A stretch of 64,000 nt of DNA from Azorinus chamasolen (taxonomy: Eukaryota > Mollusca > Bivalvia > Cardiida > Solecurtidae). A program made the translations under genes and the position numbers. The notes under the pieces are model-generated. The model searched no databases. It worked only from the letters and a program-made list of their open reading frames with translations, and had not been told where the DNA came from. This document shows, one piece after another, positions 11,401 through 23,547 of the stretch. Position 1 is the first letter of the stretch; each line of letters starts with the position of its first letter. Where the stretch lies: positions 26,278,853 through 26,342,852 of the forward strand of contig OY755241.1 of NCBI GenBank assembly GCA_963576725.1. Reading direction: 5' to 3'.

Positions 11401-11877
11401 AAATTGTTTTTAGAATTGTTTGTCCAGAGAATGAAAGATACACATATACAAAATTGGTACAGTTATGTCGAGACCTGTTCTAAATTGAATGTCTATAAAT
11501 ACGTAAAATTTTCATATGAACGTGAGGTTTTCCTAGATGTATTAACTATAAGAAAGTTCAGACACAGTTACGCTCAGTTCAGGGCAGGTGCTCATGAACT
11601 GGAAATAGAAAGGGGACGGTACAGGAACGTACCAAGAGAAGAACGAGTATGCAGGGTTTGTTCAAATGGTGATGTTGAGGATGAGTTCCACTTTCTGTTT
11701 GTTTGTACGGTTTATGCGGACGTAAGAGAGAGATTTATACCTAGAAATATATATATCAACCCATCCTTACATAAGATGTACAATTTATTAGCATCAACAA
11801 ATGAATCAAACATTAGAAATACTGCTCAATACATACATTATGCTTTTGCCATGAAAAGACAGATTCTAAATACTTGA
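8461..11877 (+). CDS. ORF2: endonuclease-reverse transcriptase of the non-LTR retrotransposon
   Basis: 1138 codons from the first ATG to TGA 11875-11877. The APE-like endonuclease (about 1-265) shows Asn4 (WNIDG), Glu31 (LIETW), Asp152/Asn154 (GDLNAR), VIDYVLA, and Ser-Cys-His at 261-263 (SCHFPL) where SDH is usual. The reverse transcriptase has SSKAPGEDGIP, NYRGISLL, motif A FVDFKTAFD from 637, motif B GLKQGCLASP at ~697 and the catalytic FADD at 741-744. A C-terminal zinc-knuckle-like CCHC (CRVC...HFLFVC) starts at 1064. Together they nick target DNA and copy the element RNA by target-primed reverse transcription. No frameshift or internal stop is present. The endonuclease strand before the first ATG suggests the real N-terminus is further upstream. 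Confidence 0.9.
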   Translation: MCWNIDGVTNKLEFEDVMTYLNSFDIFGLIETWQTDHDKITRLFPDFNCYYKNAFKYDSRGRAMAGVCVFVHKTLHTFCEQLHTASKFMLFLRLDKAIIDNVNDTVLCFTYLPPDNSPAYKNDQFKGVELLEYEVSMLDLNLSNTHLIVMGDLNARTGTESDSIEVGHNIPEFIEYENLWLTDFPARSSCDSNINWAGRKLLDFCKVYGMLIVNGRCGKDKDVGNFTFANANGSSVIDYVLATGGVLHILGDFSVGERTESCHFPLQVSIVSNRFPVNQPVTEQGKSDNRPVYLFTERNVVKLRDNLMNFSRDNLTKITSCINNLGEGIDDILDKIMEGVENALAVCKKPVRSRKKRPQPPWFDKDCSSMKRDKTKALRKYRQNRSTANLEFYIGCKQRFKALCHSKKTGMYARQLDDLCKCSNNPRSFWKVLKCITNADTVQANINIDKWKEHFETLFQGDDTEDNTNFNVLDEDDDLDEIRNAIFNLEITDEEIAMSIKSLNSSKAPGEDGIPPVFFKHSIDIIMPVMVRLFNRLFLNGEFPTAWGSAVLVPIYKKGDRDNPENYRGISLLDIFGKIYTSIINRRLSFFANVFNKIDESQSGFREGYSTIDNAFVLQSIISKQLTKKRGKLYVAFVDFKTAFDSVKRSKLWEVLQRADVNGNLYRALTAMYQKVKSCVKYNGKISEYFDCPVGLKQGCLASPKLFLFFINELSLKMKQNKYLRGIQLQPNDIEILLLMFADDVALMADTVKDLQKQLNVLSEFCQTSCLRVNTQKTKVMVFKKGGTLSRHEKWTYGGEVLQIVNAFTYVGVTFTSRLSLNEMAGDLATKAKRALLSILASLYNYGQLSYSIFFKLFDSKILPIVTYGSEIWGYHSRNSSETVLNYACKRYLCTSRNSTNAAVLGDCGRFPISIETSRRCIKYWLKILKMSDTRYVKKCYNMLLEMPNDGYFNWSSEVKNLLCKYGFAYIWYDQGTENEKLFLELFVQRMKDTHIQNWYSYVETCSKLNVYKYVKFSYEREVFLDVLTIRKFRHSYAQFRAGAHELEIERGRYRNVPREERVCRVCSNGDVEDEFHFLFVCTVYADVRERFIPRNIYINPSLHKMYNLLASTNESNIRNTAQYIHYAFAMKRQILNT

Positions 11878-12077
11878 ACACTCAGAACATTACGCCGAAA
11901 CAATCGATTAAAATGCTATATGTGTTCATATATATATATATATATATGTACGTGCCTTTGTATGAAACTTGTGATACTGCTCTACTACATTTGATTGTAT
12001 ATTTACGTTTGAATGTATTTCTTGTACTATGGGCTGGAGGCCTGAATGTATCAATAAACTATTTGATTTGATTTGAT
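11878..12077 (+). terminator. Retrotransposon 3' UTR, aataaa signal and TTTGA tail
   Basis: A non-coding 200 bp with a TA run at ~11930-11946, an aataaa signal near 12052, and a tail of three TTTGA units that abuts the satellite. Short-repeat tails rather than poly(A) are typical of CR1/L2-type elements. Confidence 0.75.
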
Positions 12078-15000
12078 TGTATACACCAAATTGTGCACAC
12101 AAAGTATACGCCCTGTACAGGCAGTTTACACCACGTATACCCAATGTACAAAGCGTATAGACCATTTACACCAAGTATACACAATGTACAAAGCGTATAG
12201 ACCGTTTACACCAAGTATACACAATGTATCATCGGTCAATATGGTCCAATGTATACACAAAATGGTGCACACAAAGTATACGCCCTGTACAGGCCGTTTG
12301 CACGACGTATACCCAATGTACAAAGCGTATAGACCGTTTACACTAAGTATACACAATGTATCATCGGTTATATATGGTCCAATGTATACATCACATTGTG
12401 CACACAAAGTATACGCCCTGTACAGGCAGTTTACACCACGTATACCCAATGTACAAAGCGTATAGACCATTTACACCAAGTATACACAATGTACAAAGCG
12501 TGTAGACCGTTTACACCAAGTATACACAATTTATCATCGGTTATATATGGTCCAATGTATACACCAAATTGTGCACACAAAGTATACGCCCTATTCAATT
12601 TTGTACACGAAGTATACGTCCTGTACACACCAAATTGTGCACACAAAGTATACACCCTGTACAGGCCGTTTACACCACGTATACCCAATGTACAAAGCGT
12701 ATAGACCGTTTACACCAAGTGTACACAATGTACAAAGCGTATAGACAATTTACACCAAGTATACACAATGTACAAAGCGTATAGACCGTTTACACCAAGT
12801 ATACACAATGTATCATCGGTTATATATGGTCCAATGTATACACCAAATTGTGCACACAAAGTATACGCCCTGTACAGGCAGTTTACACCACGTATACCCA
12901 ATTTACAAAGCGTATAGACCATTTACACCAAGTATACACAATGTACAAAGCGTATAGACCATTTACACCAAGTATACACAATGTACAAAGCGTATAGACC
13001 ATTTACACCAAGTATACACAATGTACAAAGCGTATAGACCGTTTACACCAAGTATACACAATGTAAATAGCGTATAGACAGTTTACACCAAGTATACACA
13101 ATGTATCATCGGTTATATATGGTCCAATGTATACACCAAATTTTGTGCACGAAGTATACGTCCTATACAGGGCGTATACCCAACGTACCAAGCGTACAGG
13201 CCGTGTACATCAAGTATACACAATGTATCATCGGTTATATATGGTCCAATGTATACACGAAATTGTGCACACAAAGTATACGCCCTGTACAGGCCGTTTG
13301 TACGACGTATACCCAATGTACAAAGCGTATAGACCGTTTACACTAAGTATTCACAATGTATCATCGGTTATATATGGTCCAATGTATACACGAAATTGTG
13401 CACACAAAGTATACGCCCTATACAATTTTGTACACGAAGTATATGACCTGTACAGGCCGTTTACACTACGTATACCCAATGTACAAAGCGTATAGACCGT
13501 TTACACCAAGTGTACACAATCTACAAAGCGTATAGACCGTTTACACCAAGTATACACAATGTATCATCGGTTATATATGGTCCAATGTATACACCAAATT
13601 TTGTGCACGAAGTATACATCCTATACAGGGCGTATGCCCAACGTGCCAAGCGTACAGGCCGTGTACATCAAGTATACACAATGTATCATCGGTTATATAT
13701 GGTCCAATGTATACACGAAATTGTGCACACAAAGTATACGCCCTGTACAGGCCGTTTGCACGACGTATACCCAATGTACAAAGCGTATAGACCGTTTACA
13801 TTAAGTATACACAATGTATCACCGGTTATATATGGTCCAATGTATACACCAAATTGTGCACACAAAGTATACGTTCTGTACAGGCCGTTTACACCACGTA
13901 TACCCAATGTACAAAGCGTATAGACCGTTTACACTAAGTATACACAATGTATCATCGGTTATATATGGTCCAATGTATACACCAAATTGTGCACACAAAG
14001 TATACGCCCTGTACAGGCAGTTTACACCACGTATACCCAATGTACAAAGCGTATAGACCATTTACACCAAGTATACACAATGTACAAAGCGTATAGACCG
14101 TTTACACCAAGTATACACAATGTATCATCGGTTATATATGGTCCAATGTATACACCAAATTGTGCACACAAAGTATACGCCCTATTCAATTTTGTACACG
14201 AAGTATATGACCTGTACAGGCCGTTTACACCACGTATACCCAATGTACAAAGCGTATAGACCATTTACACCAAGTATACACAATGTATCATCGGTTATAT
14301 ATGGTCCAATGTATATACCAAATTTTGTGCACGAAGTATACGTCCTGTACACACCAAATTGTGCACACAAAGTATACACCCTGTACAGGCCGTTTACACC
14401 ACGTATACCCAATCTACAAAGCGTATAGACCGTTTACACCAAGTGTACACAATGTACAAAGCGTATAGACAATTTACACCAAGTATACACAATGTACAAA
14501 GCGTATAGACCGTTTACACCAAGTATACACAATGTATCATCGGTTATATATGGTCCAATGTATACACCAAATTGTGCACACAAAGTATACGCCCTGTACA
14601 GGCAGTTTACACCACGTATACCCAATGTACAAAGCGTATAGACCATTTACACCAAGTATACACAATGTACAAAGCGTATAGACCATTTACACCAAGTATA
14701 CACAATGTACAAAGCGTATAGACCATTTACACCAAGTATACACAATGTACAAAGCGTATAGACCGTTTACACCAAGTATACACAATGTAAATAGCGTATA
14801 GACAGTTTACACCAAGTATACACAATGTATCATCGGTTATATATGGTCCAATGTATACACCAAATTTTGTGCACGAAGTATACGTCCTATACAGGGCGTA
14901 TACCCAACGTACCAAGCGTACAGGCCGTGTACCAAGTATACACAATGTATCATCGGTTATATATGGTCCAATGTATACACGAAATTGTGCACACAAAGTA

Positions 15001-15215
15001 TACGCCCTGTACAGGCCGTTTGTACGACGTATACCCAATGTACAAAGCGTATAGACCGTTTACACTAAGTATTCACAATGTATCATCGGTTATATATGGT
15101 TCAATGTATACACGAAATTGTGCACACAAAGTATACGCCCTATACAATTTTGTACACGAAGTATATGACCTGTACAGGCCGTTTACACTACGTATACCCA
15201 ATGTACAAAGCGTAT
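12078..15215 (+). repeat. SatA array, block 2, with a 1,724-bp higher-order duplication
   Basis: Continues the monomer interrupted at 6715. Block-specific variants at ~12396-13491 recur 1,724 bp later at ~14120-15213 (for example a fused ...cctgtacacaccaaattg junction and a run of four 40-bp subunits), showing a higher-order unit. A 2-nt deletion near 14932 shifts later spacing to 1,722 bp. The block ends by direct fusion to SatB in ...aaagcgtat|cagtatcgtt. Confidence 0.9.
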
Positions 15216-18200
15216 CAGTATCGTTAGAGTGATATTTTCATTTAATTTGAGCCATGGGTTCACCCCCATACCTCATCTGCATCCAGCCAAAAGTCCATGG
15301 AACTCAAGGAAACTCATCAGTATCGCTACGGTAATATTTTCAATAAATTTGAGCCATGGGTTCACCCTCATACCTCATCTGGATCCAGCCAAAAGTCCAT
15401 GGAACTCAAGGAAACTCATCAGTATCGCTACGGTAATATTTTCAATTAATTTGAGCCATGGGTTCACCCCCATACCTCATCTGGATCCAGCCAATAGTCC
15501 ATGGAACTATAGGAAACTCATCAGTATCGTTACCGTGATATTTTCATTTAATTTGAGCCATGGGTTCACCCTCATACCTCATCTGGATCCAGCCAAAAGT
15601 CCATGGAACTGAAGGAAACTCATCAGTATCGCTACGGTAATATTTTCAATAAATTTGAGCCATGGGTTCATCCCCATACCTCATCTGCATCAAGCCAAAT
15701 GTCCATGGAACTATAGGAAACTCATCAGTATAGTTAGAGTGATATTTTCATTTAATTTGAGCCATGGGTTCACCCTCATACCTCATCTGGATCCAGCCAA
15801 AAGTCCATGGAACTCAAGGAAACTCATCAGTATCAATACGGTAATATTTTCAATAAATTTGAGCCATGGGTTCACCCTCATACCTCATTTGGATCCAGCC
15901 AAAAGTCCATGGAACTCAAGGAAACTCATCAGTATCGCTACGGTAATATTTTCAATTAATTTGAGCCATGGGTTCACCGCCATACCTCATCTGGATCCAG
16001 CCAAAAGTCCATGGAACTATAGGAAATTCATCAGTATCGTGACCGTGATATTTTCATTTAATTTGAGCCATGGGTTCACCCTCATACCTCATCTGGATTC
16101 AGCCAAAAGTCCATGGAACTATAGGAAACTCATCAGTATCGCTACGGTAATATTTTCAATACATTTGAGCCATGGGTTCACCCTCATACCTCATCTGGAT
16201 CCAGACAAAAGTCCATGGAACTCAAGGAAACTCATCAGTATCGTTACCGTGATATTTTCAATTAATTTGAGCCATGGGTTCACCCCCATACCTCATCTGG
16301 ATCCAGCCAAAAGTCCATGGAACTCAAGGAAACTCATCAGTATCGTGACCGTGATATTTTCATTTAATTTGAGCCATGGGTTCACCCTCATACCTCATCT
16401 GGATCCAGCCAAAAGTCCATGGAACTATAGGAAACTCATCAGTATCGCTACGGTAATATTTTCAATTAATTTGAGCCATGGGTTCACCCCCATACCTGAT
16501 CTGGATCCAGCCAAAAGTCCAGGGAACTGAAGGAAAGTCATCAGTATCGCTACAGTAATATTTTCAATACATTTGAGCCATGGGTTCACCCTCATACCTC
16601 ATCTGGATCCAGCCAAAAGTCCATGGAACTAAAGGAAACTCATCAGTATTGTTAGAGTGATATTTTCATTTAATTTGAGCCATGAGTTCACCCTCATACC
16701 TCATCTGGATCCAGCTAAAAGTCTATGAAACTCAAGGAAACTCATCAGTATCGCTAGGGTAATATTTTCAATTAATTTGAGCCATGGGTTCACCCCCATA
16801 CCTCATCTGGATCCAGCCAAAACTCCATGGAACTATAGGAAACTCATCAGTATCGTGACCGTGATCTTTTCATTTAATTTGAGCCATGGGTTCACCCTCA
16901 TACCTCAACTGGATCCAGCCAAAAGTCCATGGAACTATAGGAAACTCATCAGTATCGCTACGGTAATATTTTCAATTAATTTGAGCCATGGGTTCACCCC
17001 CATACCTCATCTGGATCCAGCCAAAAGTCCATGGAACTATAGGAAACTCATCAGTATCGTTAGAGTGATATTTTCATTTAATTTGAGCCATGGGTTCACC
17101 CTCATACCTCATCTGGATCCAGCCAAAAGTCCATGGAACTGGAGGAAACTCATCAGTATCGCTACGGTAATATTTTCAATACATTTGAGCCATGGGTTCA
17201 CCCTCATACCTCATCTGGATCCAGACAAAAGTCCATGGAACTATAGGAAACTCATCAGTATCGTTACCGTGATATTTTCATTAAATTTGAGCCATGGGTT
17301 CACCCTCATACCTCATCTGGATCCAGCCAAAAGTCCATGGAACTCAAGGAAACTCATCAGTATCGCTACGGTAATATTTTCAATAAATTTGAGCCATGGG
17401 TTCACCCCCATACCTCATCTGCATCAAGCCAAAAGTCCATGGAACTATAGGAAACTCATCAGTATCGTTAGAGTGATATTTTCATTTAATTTGAGCCATG
17501 GGTTCACCCTCATACCTCATCTGGATCCAGACAAAAGTCCATGGAACTCAAGGAAACTCATCAGTTTCGCTAGGGTAATATTTTCAATTAATTTGAGCCA
17601 TGGGTTCACCCCCATACCTAATCTGGATCCAGCCAAAAGTCCATGGAACTAAAGGAAACTCATCAGTATCGTTAGGGTAATATTTTCAATTAATTTGAGC
17701 CATGGGTTCACCCCCATACCTAATCTGGATCCAGCCAAAAGTCCATGGAACTAAAGGAAACTCATCAGTATCGTTAGGGTAATATTTTCAATTAATTTGA
17801 GCCATGGGTTCACCCTCATACCTCATCTGGATCCAGCCAAAACTCCATGGAACTATAGGAAACTCATCAGTATCGTGACCGTGATATTTTCATTTAATTT
17901 GAGCCATGGGTTCACCCTCATACCTCAACTGGATCCAGCCAAAAGTCCATGGAACTATAGGAAACTCATCAGTATCGCTACGGTAATGTTTTCAATTAAT
18001 TTGAGCCATGGGTTCACCCCCATACCTCATCTGGATCCAGCCAAAAGTCCATGGAACTATAGGAAACTCATCAGTATCGTTAGAGTGATATTTCCATTTA
18101 ATTTGAGCCATGGGTTCACCCTCATACCTCATCTGGATCCAGCCAAAAGTCCATGGAACTCAAGGAAACTCATCAGTATCGCTACGGTAATATTTTCAAT

Positions 18201-19899
18201 TAATTTGAGCCATGGGTTCACCCCCATACCTCATCTGGATCCAGCCAAAAGTCCATGGAACTAAAGGAAACTCATCAGTATTGTAAGAGTGATATTTTCA
18301 TTTAATTTGAGCCATGAGTTCACCCTCATACCTTATTTGGATCCAGCCAAAAGTCCATGGAACTCAAGGAAACTCATCAGTATCGCTAGGGTAATATTTT
18401 CAATTAATTTGAGCCATGGGTTCACCCCCATACCTCATCTGGATCCAGCCAAAAGTCAATGGAACTATAGGAAACTCATCAGTATCGTTACAGTGATATT
18501 TTCATTTAATTTGAGCCATGGGTTCACCCTCATACCTCATCTGGATGCAGACAAAAGTCCATGGAACTAAAGGAAACTCATCAGTATTGTTAGAGTGATA
18601 TTTTCATTTAATTTGAGCCATGAGTTCACCCTCATACCTCATCTGGATCCAGCCAAAAGTCCATGGAACTATAGGAAACTCATCAGTATCGCTACGGTAA
18701 TATTTTCAATAAATTTGAGCCATGGGTTCACCCCCATACCTCATCTGGATCCAGCCAAAAGTCCATGGAACTAAAGGAAACTCATCAGTATTGTTAGAGT
18801 GATATTTTCATTTAATTTGAGCCATGGGTTCACCCTCATACCTCATCTGCATCCAGCCAAAAGTCCATGGAACTAAAGGAAACTCATCAGTATTGTTAGA
18901 GTGATATTTTCATTTAATTTGAGCCATGGGTTCACCCTCATACCTCATCTGCATCCAGCCAAAAGTCCATGGAACTGAAGGAAACTCATCAGTATCGCTA
19001 CGGTAATATTTTCAATACATTTGAGCCATGGGTTCACCCTCATACCTCATCTGGATCCAGACAAAAGTCCAGGGAACTCAAGGAAACTCATCAGTATCGC
19101 TACGGTAATATTTTCAATAAATTTGAGCCATGGGTTCACCCTCATACCTCATCTGGATCAAGCCAAAAGTCCATGGAACTCAAGGAAACTCATCAGTATC
19201 GCTAGGGTAATATTTTCAATACATTTGAGCCATGGGTTCACCCTCATATCTCATCTGGATCCAGACAAATGTCCATGGAACTCAAGGAAACTCATCAGTA
19301 TCGTTACCGTGATATTTTCATTAAATTTGAGCCATGGGTTCACCCCCATACCTCATCTGGATCCAGCCAAAAGTATCCATGGAACTATAGGAAACTCATC
19401 AGTATCGTTACCGTGATATTTTCATTTAATTTGAGCCATGGGTTCACCCTCATACCTCATCTGGATCCAGCCAAAAGTCCATGGAACTCAAGGAAACTCA
19501 TCAGTATCGCTACGGTAATATTTTCAATATATTTGAGCCATGGGTTCATCCCCATACCTCATCTGCATCAAGCCAAATGTCCATGGAACTATAGGAAACT
19601 CATCAGTATCGTTAGAGTGATATTTTCATTTAATTTGAGCCATGGGTTCACCCCCATACCTCATCTGCATCCAGCCAAAAGTCCATGGAACTATAGGAAA
19701 CTCATCAGTATCGTTAGAGTGATATTTTCATTTAATTTGAGCCATGGGTTCACCCCCATACCTCATCTGGATCCAGCCAAAAGTCCATGGAACTATAGGA
19801 AACTCATCAGTATCGTGACCGTGATATTTTCATTTAATTTGAGCCATGGGTTCACCCCCATACCTCATCTGCATCAAGACAAAAGTCCATGGAACTCAA
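15216..19899 (+). repeat. SatB satellite array, forward block (102-bp monomer)
   Basis: The marker gagccatggg recurs every 102 bp (15249, 15351...). Each unit contains ccatgg (twice) and usually ggatcc, with variants such as catctgcatc, tttaattt/aataaattt/aatacattt and gctacggt/gttagagt. 102 is divisible by three, so ORFs of up to 291 codons made of a 34-residue repeat (HGFTLIPHLDPAKSPWN...) arise in one frame. These follow the period and carry stops in many units, so I do not call them genes. Confidence 0.95.
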
Positions 19900-19921
19900 C
19901 AGACAACAGACAACAGACAAC
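19900..19921. repeat. CAGACAA spacer at the SatB inversion point
   Basis: About three copies of cagacaa separate forward SatB (ending ggaactcaa) from reverse SatB (starting gtttccttgagttcc). It is the loop of a very large palindrome. Confidence 0.9.
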
Positions 19922-22577
19922 GTTTCCTTGAGTTCCATAGACTTTTGGCTGGATCCAGATGAGGTATGAAGGTGAACTCATGGCTCAAATTAAATGAAAA
20001 TATCACTCTAACAATACTGATGAGTTTCCTTTAGTTCCATGGACTTTTGGCTGGATCCAGATGAGGTATGGGGATGAACCCATGGCTCAAATTAATTGAA
20101 AATATTACCCTAGCGAAACTGATGAGTTTCCTTGAGTTCCATGGACTTTTGTCTGGATCCAGATGAGGTATGAGGGTGAACCCATGGCTCAAATTTATGG
20201 AAAATATCACCGTAGCGATACTGATGAGTTTCCTTCAGTTCCATGGACTTTTGGCTGGATCCAGATGAGGTATGAGGGTGAACCCATGGCTCAAATTAAA
20301 TGAAAATATCACTCTAACGATACTGATGAGTTTCCTATAGTTCCATGGACATTTGGCTTGATGCAGATGAGGTATGGGGATGAACCCATGGCTCAAATGT
20401 ATTGAAAATATTACCGTAGCGATACTGATGAGTTTCCTTCAGTTCCATGGACTTTTGGCTAGATGCAGATGAGGTATGAGGGTGAACCCATGGCTCAAAT
20501 TAAATGAAAATATCACGGTCACGATACTGATGAGTTTCCTATAGTTCCATGGACTTTTGGCTGGATCCAGATGAGGTATGGGGGTGAACCCATGGCTCAA
20601 ATTAATTGAAAATATGACTCTAGCGAAACTGATGAGTTTCCTTGAGTTCCATGGACATTTGTCTGGATCCAGATGAGGTATGAGGGTGAACCCATGGCTC
20701 AAATGTATTGAAAATATTACCGTAGCGATACTGATGAGTTTCCTTCAGTTCCATGGACTTTTGGCTGGATCCAGATGAGGTATGGGGGTGAACCCATGGC
20801 TAAAATTAATTGAAAATATTACCGTAGCGATACTGATGAGTTTCCTATAGTTCGATGGACTTTTGGCTTGATCCAGATGAGGTATGGGGGTGAACTCATG
20901 GCTCAAATTAAATGAAAATATCACTCTAACAATACTGATGAGTTTCCTTTAGTTTCATGGACTTTTGGCTGGATCCAGATGAGGTATGGGGGTGAACCCA
21001 TGGCTCAAATTAATTGAAAATATTACCCTAGCGAAACTGATGAGTTTCCTTGAGTTCCATGGACTTTTGGCTGGATCCAGATGAGGTATGGGGGTGAACC
21101 CATGGCTCAAATTAATTGAAAATATTACCCTAGCGAAACTGATGAGTTTCCTTGAGTTCCATGGACTTTTGTCTGGATCCAGATGAGGTATGAGGGTGAA
21201 CCCATGGCTCAAATTTATGGAAAATATGACCGTAGCGATACTGATGAGTTTCCTTCAGTTCCATGGACTTTAGGCTGGATCCAGATGAGGTATGAGGGTG
21301 AACCCATGGCTCAAATTAAATGAAAATATCAGTCTAACGATACTGATGAGTTTCCTATAGTTCCATGGACTTTTGGCTTGATGCCTATGAGGTATGGGGG
21401 TGAACCCATGGCTCAAATTTATTGAAAATATTACCGTAGCGATACTGATGAGTTTCCTTGAGTTCCATGGACTTTTGGCTGGATCCAGATGAGGTATGGG
21501 GGTGAACCCATGGCTCAAATTAATTGAAAATATTACCCTAGCGATACTGATGAGTTTCCTTGAGTTCCAGAGACTTTTGGCTGGATCCAGATGAGGTATG
21601 AGGGTGAACTCATGGCTCAAATTAAATGAAAATATCACTCTAACAATACTGATGAGTTTCCTTTAGTTCCATGGACTTTTGGCTGGATCCAGATGAGGTA
21701 TGGGGGTGAACCCATGGCTCAAATTAATTGAAAATATTACCGTAGCGATACTGATGAGTTTCCTTGAGTTCCATGGACTTTTGGCTGGATCCAGATGAGG
21801 TATGGGGGTGAACCCATGGCTCAAATTTAATGAAAATATCACGGTAACGATACTGATGAGTTTCCTTGAGTTCCATGGACATTTGTCTGGATCCAGATGA
21901 GGTATGAGGGTGAACCCATGGCTCAAATGTATTGAAAATATTACCGTAGCGATACTGATGAGTTTCCTTCAGTTCCATGGACTTTTGGCTGGATGCAGAT
22001 GAGGTATGAGGGTGAACCCATGGCTCAAATTAAATGAAAATATCACTCTAACAATACTGATGAGTTTCCTTTAGTTCCATGGACTTTTGGCTGGATCCAG
22101 ATGAGGTATGGGGGTGAACCGATGGCTCAAATTTATTGAAAATATTACCGTAGCGATACTGATGAGTTTCCTATAGTTCCATGGACTTTTGGCTGGATCC
22201 AGATGAGGTATGAGGGTGAACTCATGGCTCAAATTAAATGAAAATATCACTCTAACAATACTGATTAGTTTCCTTTAGTTCCATGGACTTTTGTCTGCAT
22301 CCAGATGAGGTATGAGGGTGAACCCATGGCTCAAATTAAATGAAAATATCACTGTAACGATACTGATGAGTTTCCTATAGTTCCATTGACTTTTGGCTGG
22401 ATCCAGATGAGGTATGGGGGTGAACCCATGGCTCAAATTAATTGAAAATATTACCGTAGCGATACTGATGAGTTTCCTTGAGTTCCATGGACTTTTGGCT
22501 GGATCCAGATGAGGTATGGGGGTGAACCCATGGCTTAAATTAATTGAAAATATTACCCTAGCGATACTGATGAGTTC
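19922..22577 (-). repeat. SatB satellite array, inverted block
   Basis: Same 102-bp monomer as the preceding block but on the opposite strand (marker cccatggctc). About 26 units with the same variant classes. It ends abruptly within a monomer at ...gatactgatgagtt, where a forward block begins. Confidence 0.95.
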
Positions 22578-23187
22578 ACCCCCATACCTCATCTGGATCC
22601 AGCCAAAAGTCCATGGAACTAAAGGAAACTCATCAGTATTGTTAGAGTGATACCCTCATACCTCATCTGGATCCAGACAAATGTCCATGGAACTCAAGGA
22701 AACTCATCAGTTTCGCTAGGGTCATATTTTCAATTAATTTGAGCCATGGGTTCACCCCCATACCTCATCTGGATCCAGCCAAAAGTCCATTGAACTAAAG
22801 GAAACTCATCAGTATTGTTAGAGTGATATTTTCATTTAATTTGAGCCATGAGTTCACCCTCATACCTCATCTGGATCCAGCCAAAAGTCTATGGAACTCA
22901 AGGAAACTCATCAGTATCGCTAGGGTAATATTTTCAATTAAATTGAGCCATGGGTTCACCCCCATACCTCATCTGGATCCAGCCAAAAGTCCATGGAACT
23001 ATAGGAAACTCATCAGTATCGTTACCGTGATATTTTCATTAAATTTGAGCCATGGGTTCACCCTCATACCTCATCTGGATCCAGCCAAAAGTCCATGGAA
23101 CTCAAGGAAACTCATCAGTATCGCTACGGTAATATTTTCAATTAATTTGAGCCATGGGTTCATCCCCATACCTCATCTGATGGCGCA
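22578..23187 (+). repeat. SatB satellite array, third block, forward again
   Basis: Six forward 102-bp units, the first two rearranged (a unit shortened at 22651 where gagtgata joins ccctcatacc). It ends at catacctcatctgatgg, after which the sequence is unrelated. Confidence 0.9.
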
Positions 23188-23547
23188 AAATACAGGGAAA
23201 AAACAGGGAAAAAACAGCATTTTGGAGGCATAATTTCCTCAGTAATTTATTAAATAAGCATAGAACATATATAAAACTATACATCGTCAGAAAGCTCTTA
23301 AAACAACCTGTTGGAAAAAAATAATTATCATTCAGTTTAAAGTTTAGTTTTCTATATATTTTAATATAACATTGGCAAAATCAAAAGTTCCCAGGAATTA
23401 CAGTCGAACTCACTTACATTGAAATAACAGCATTATTCTGCCTAAGTAATTATTTTTTAACTCCCACCATAATACACAACGGCACTTTGTGCTTATGTCA
23501 TGGCCCGGTGTCCGTCGTCGTCCGTCGTCGTCGTCCGTAAACTTTTT
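23188..23547. other. Non-coding, with duplicated end of gene X and CGTC microsatellite
   Basis: Contains two short cagggaaaaaa units at 23204, AT-rich sequence, and a 28-bp copy (23453-23480) of the stop-codon end of gene X (23544-23571). Between the two copies lies ~60 bp with a (CGTC/GTC)n run (23515-23537). No gene seen. Confidence 0.6.

Larger units (their letters stand above)
6716..12077 (+). mobile_element. Nearly complete APE-type non-LTR retrotransposon with 2A-like motif
   Basis: A 5.36-kb element with a 575-bp 5' leader, ORF1 (coiled coil plus RRM-like), ORF2 (endonuclease, reverse transcriptase, C-terminal CCHC), a 200-bp 3' UTR with aataaa, and a tail of TTTGA units. It splits a SatA monomer: satellite stops at ...ccaatgta and resumes tgtatacacc, giving a 4-bp target duplication 'tgta' (exact edge ambiguous by a base or two). 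Both ORFs are free of frameshifts, so the copy looks young and possibly competent. The short-repeat tail and the C-terminal CCHC suggest the CR1/L2 group; the clade call is an inference. Confidence 0.9.

Noticed and set aside
15229..23233. Long open frames with a 34-residue repeat (HGFTLIPHLDPAKSPWN), up to 291 codons
   Set aside because: 102 bp is a multiple of three, so any stop-free monomer gives a long frame. Stops occur in many units (ctaaagg, ctgaagg) and the frame appears on both strands as the array flips.
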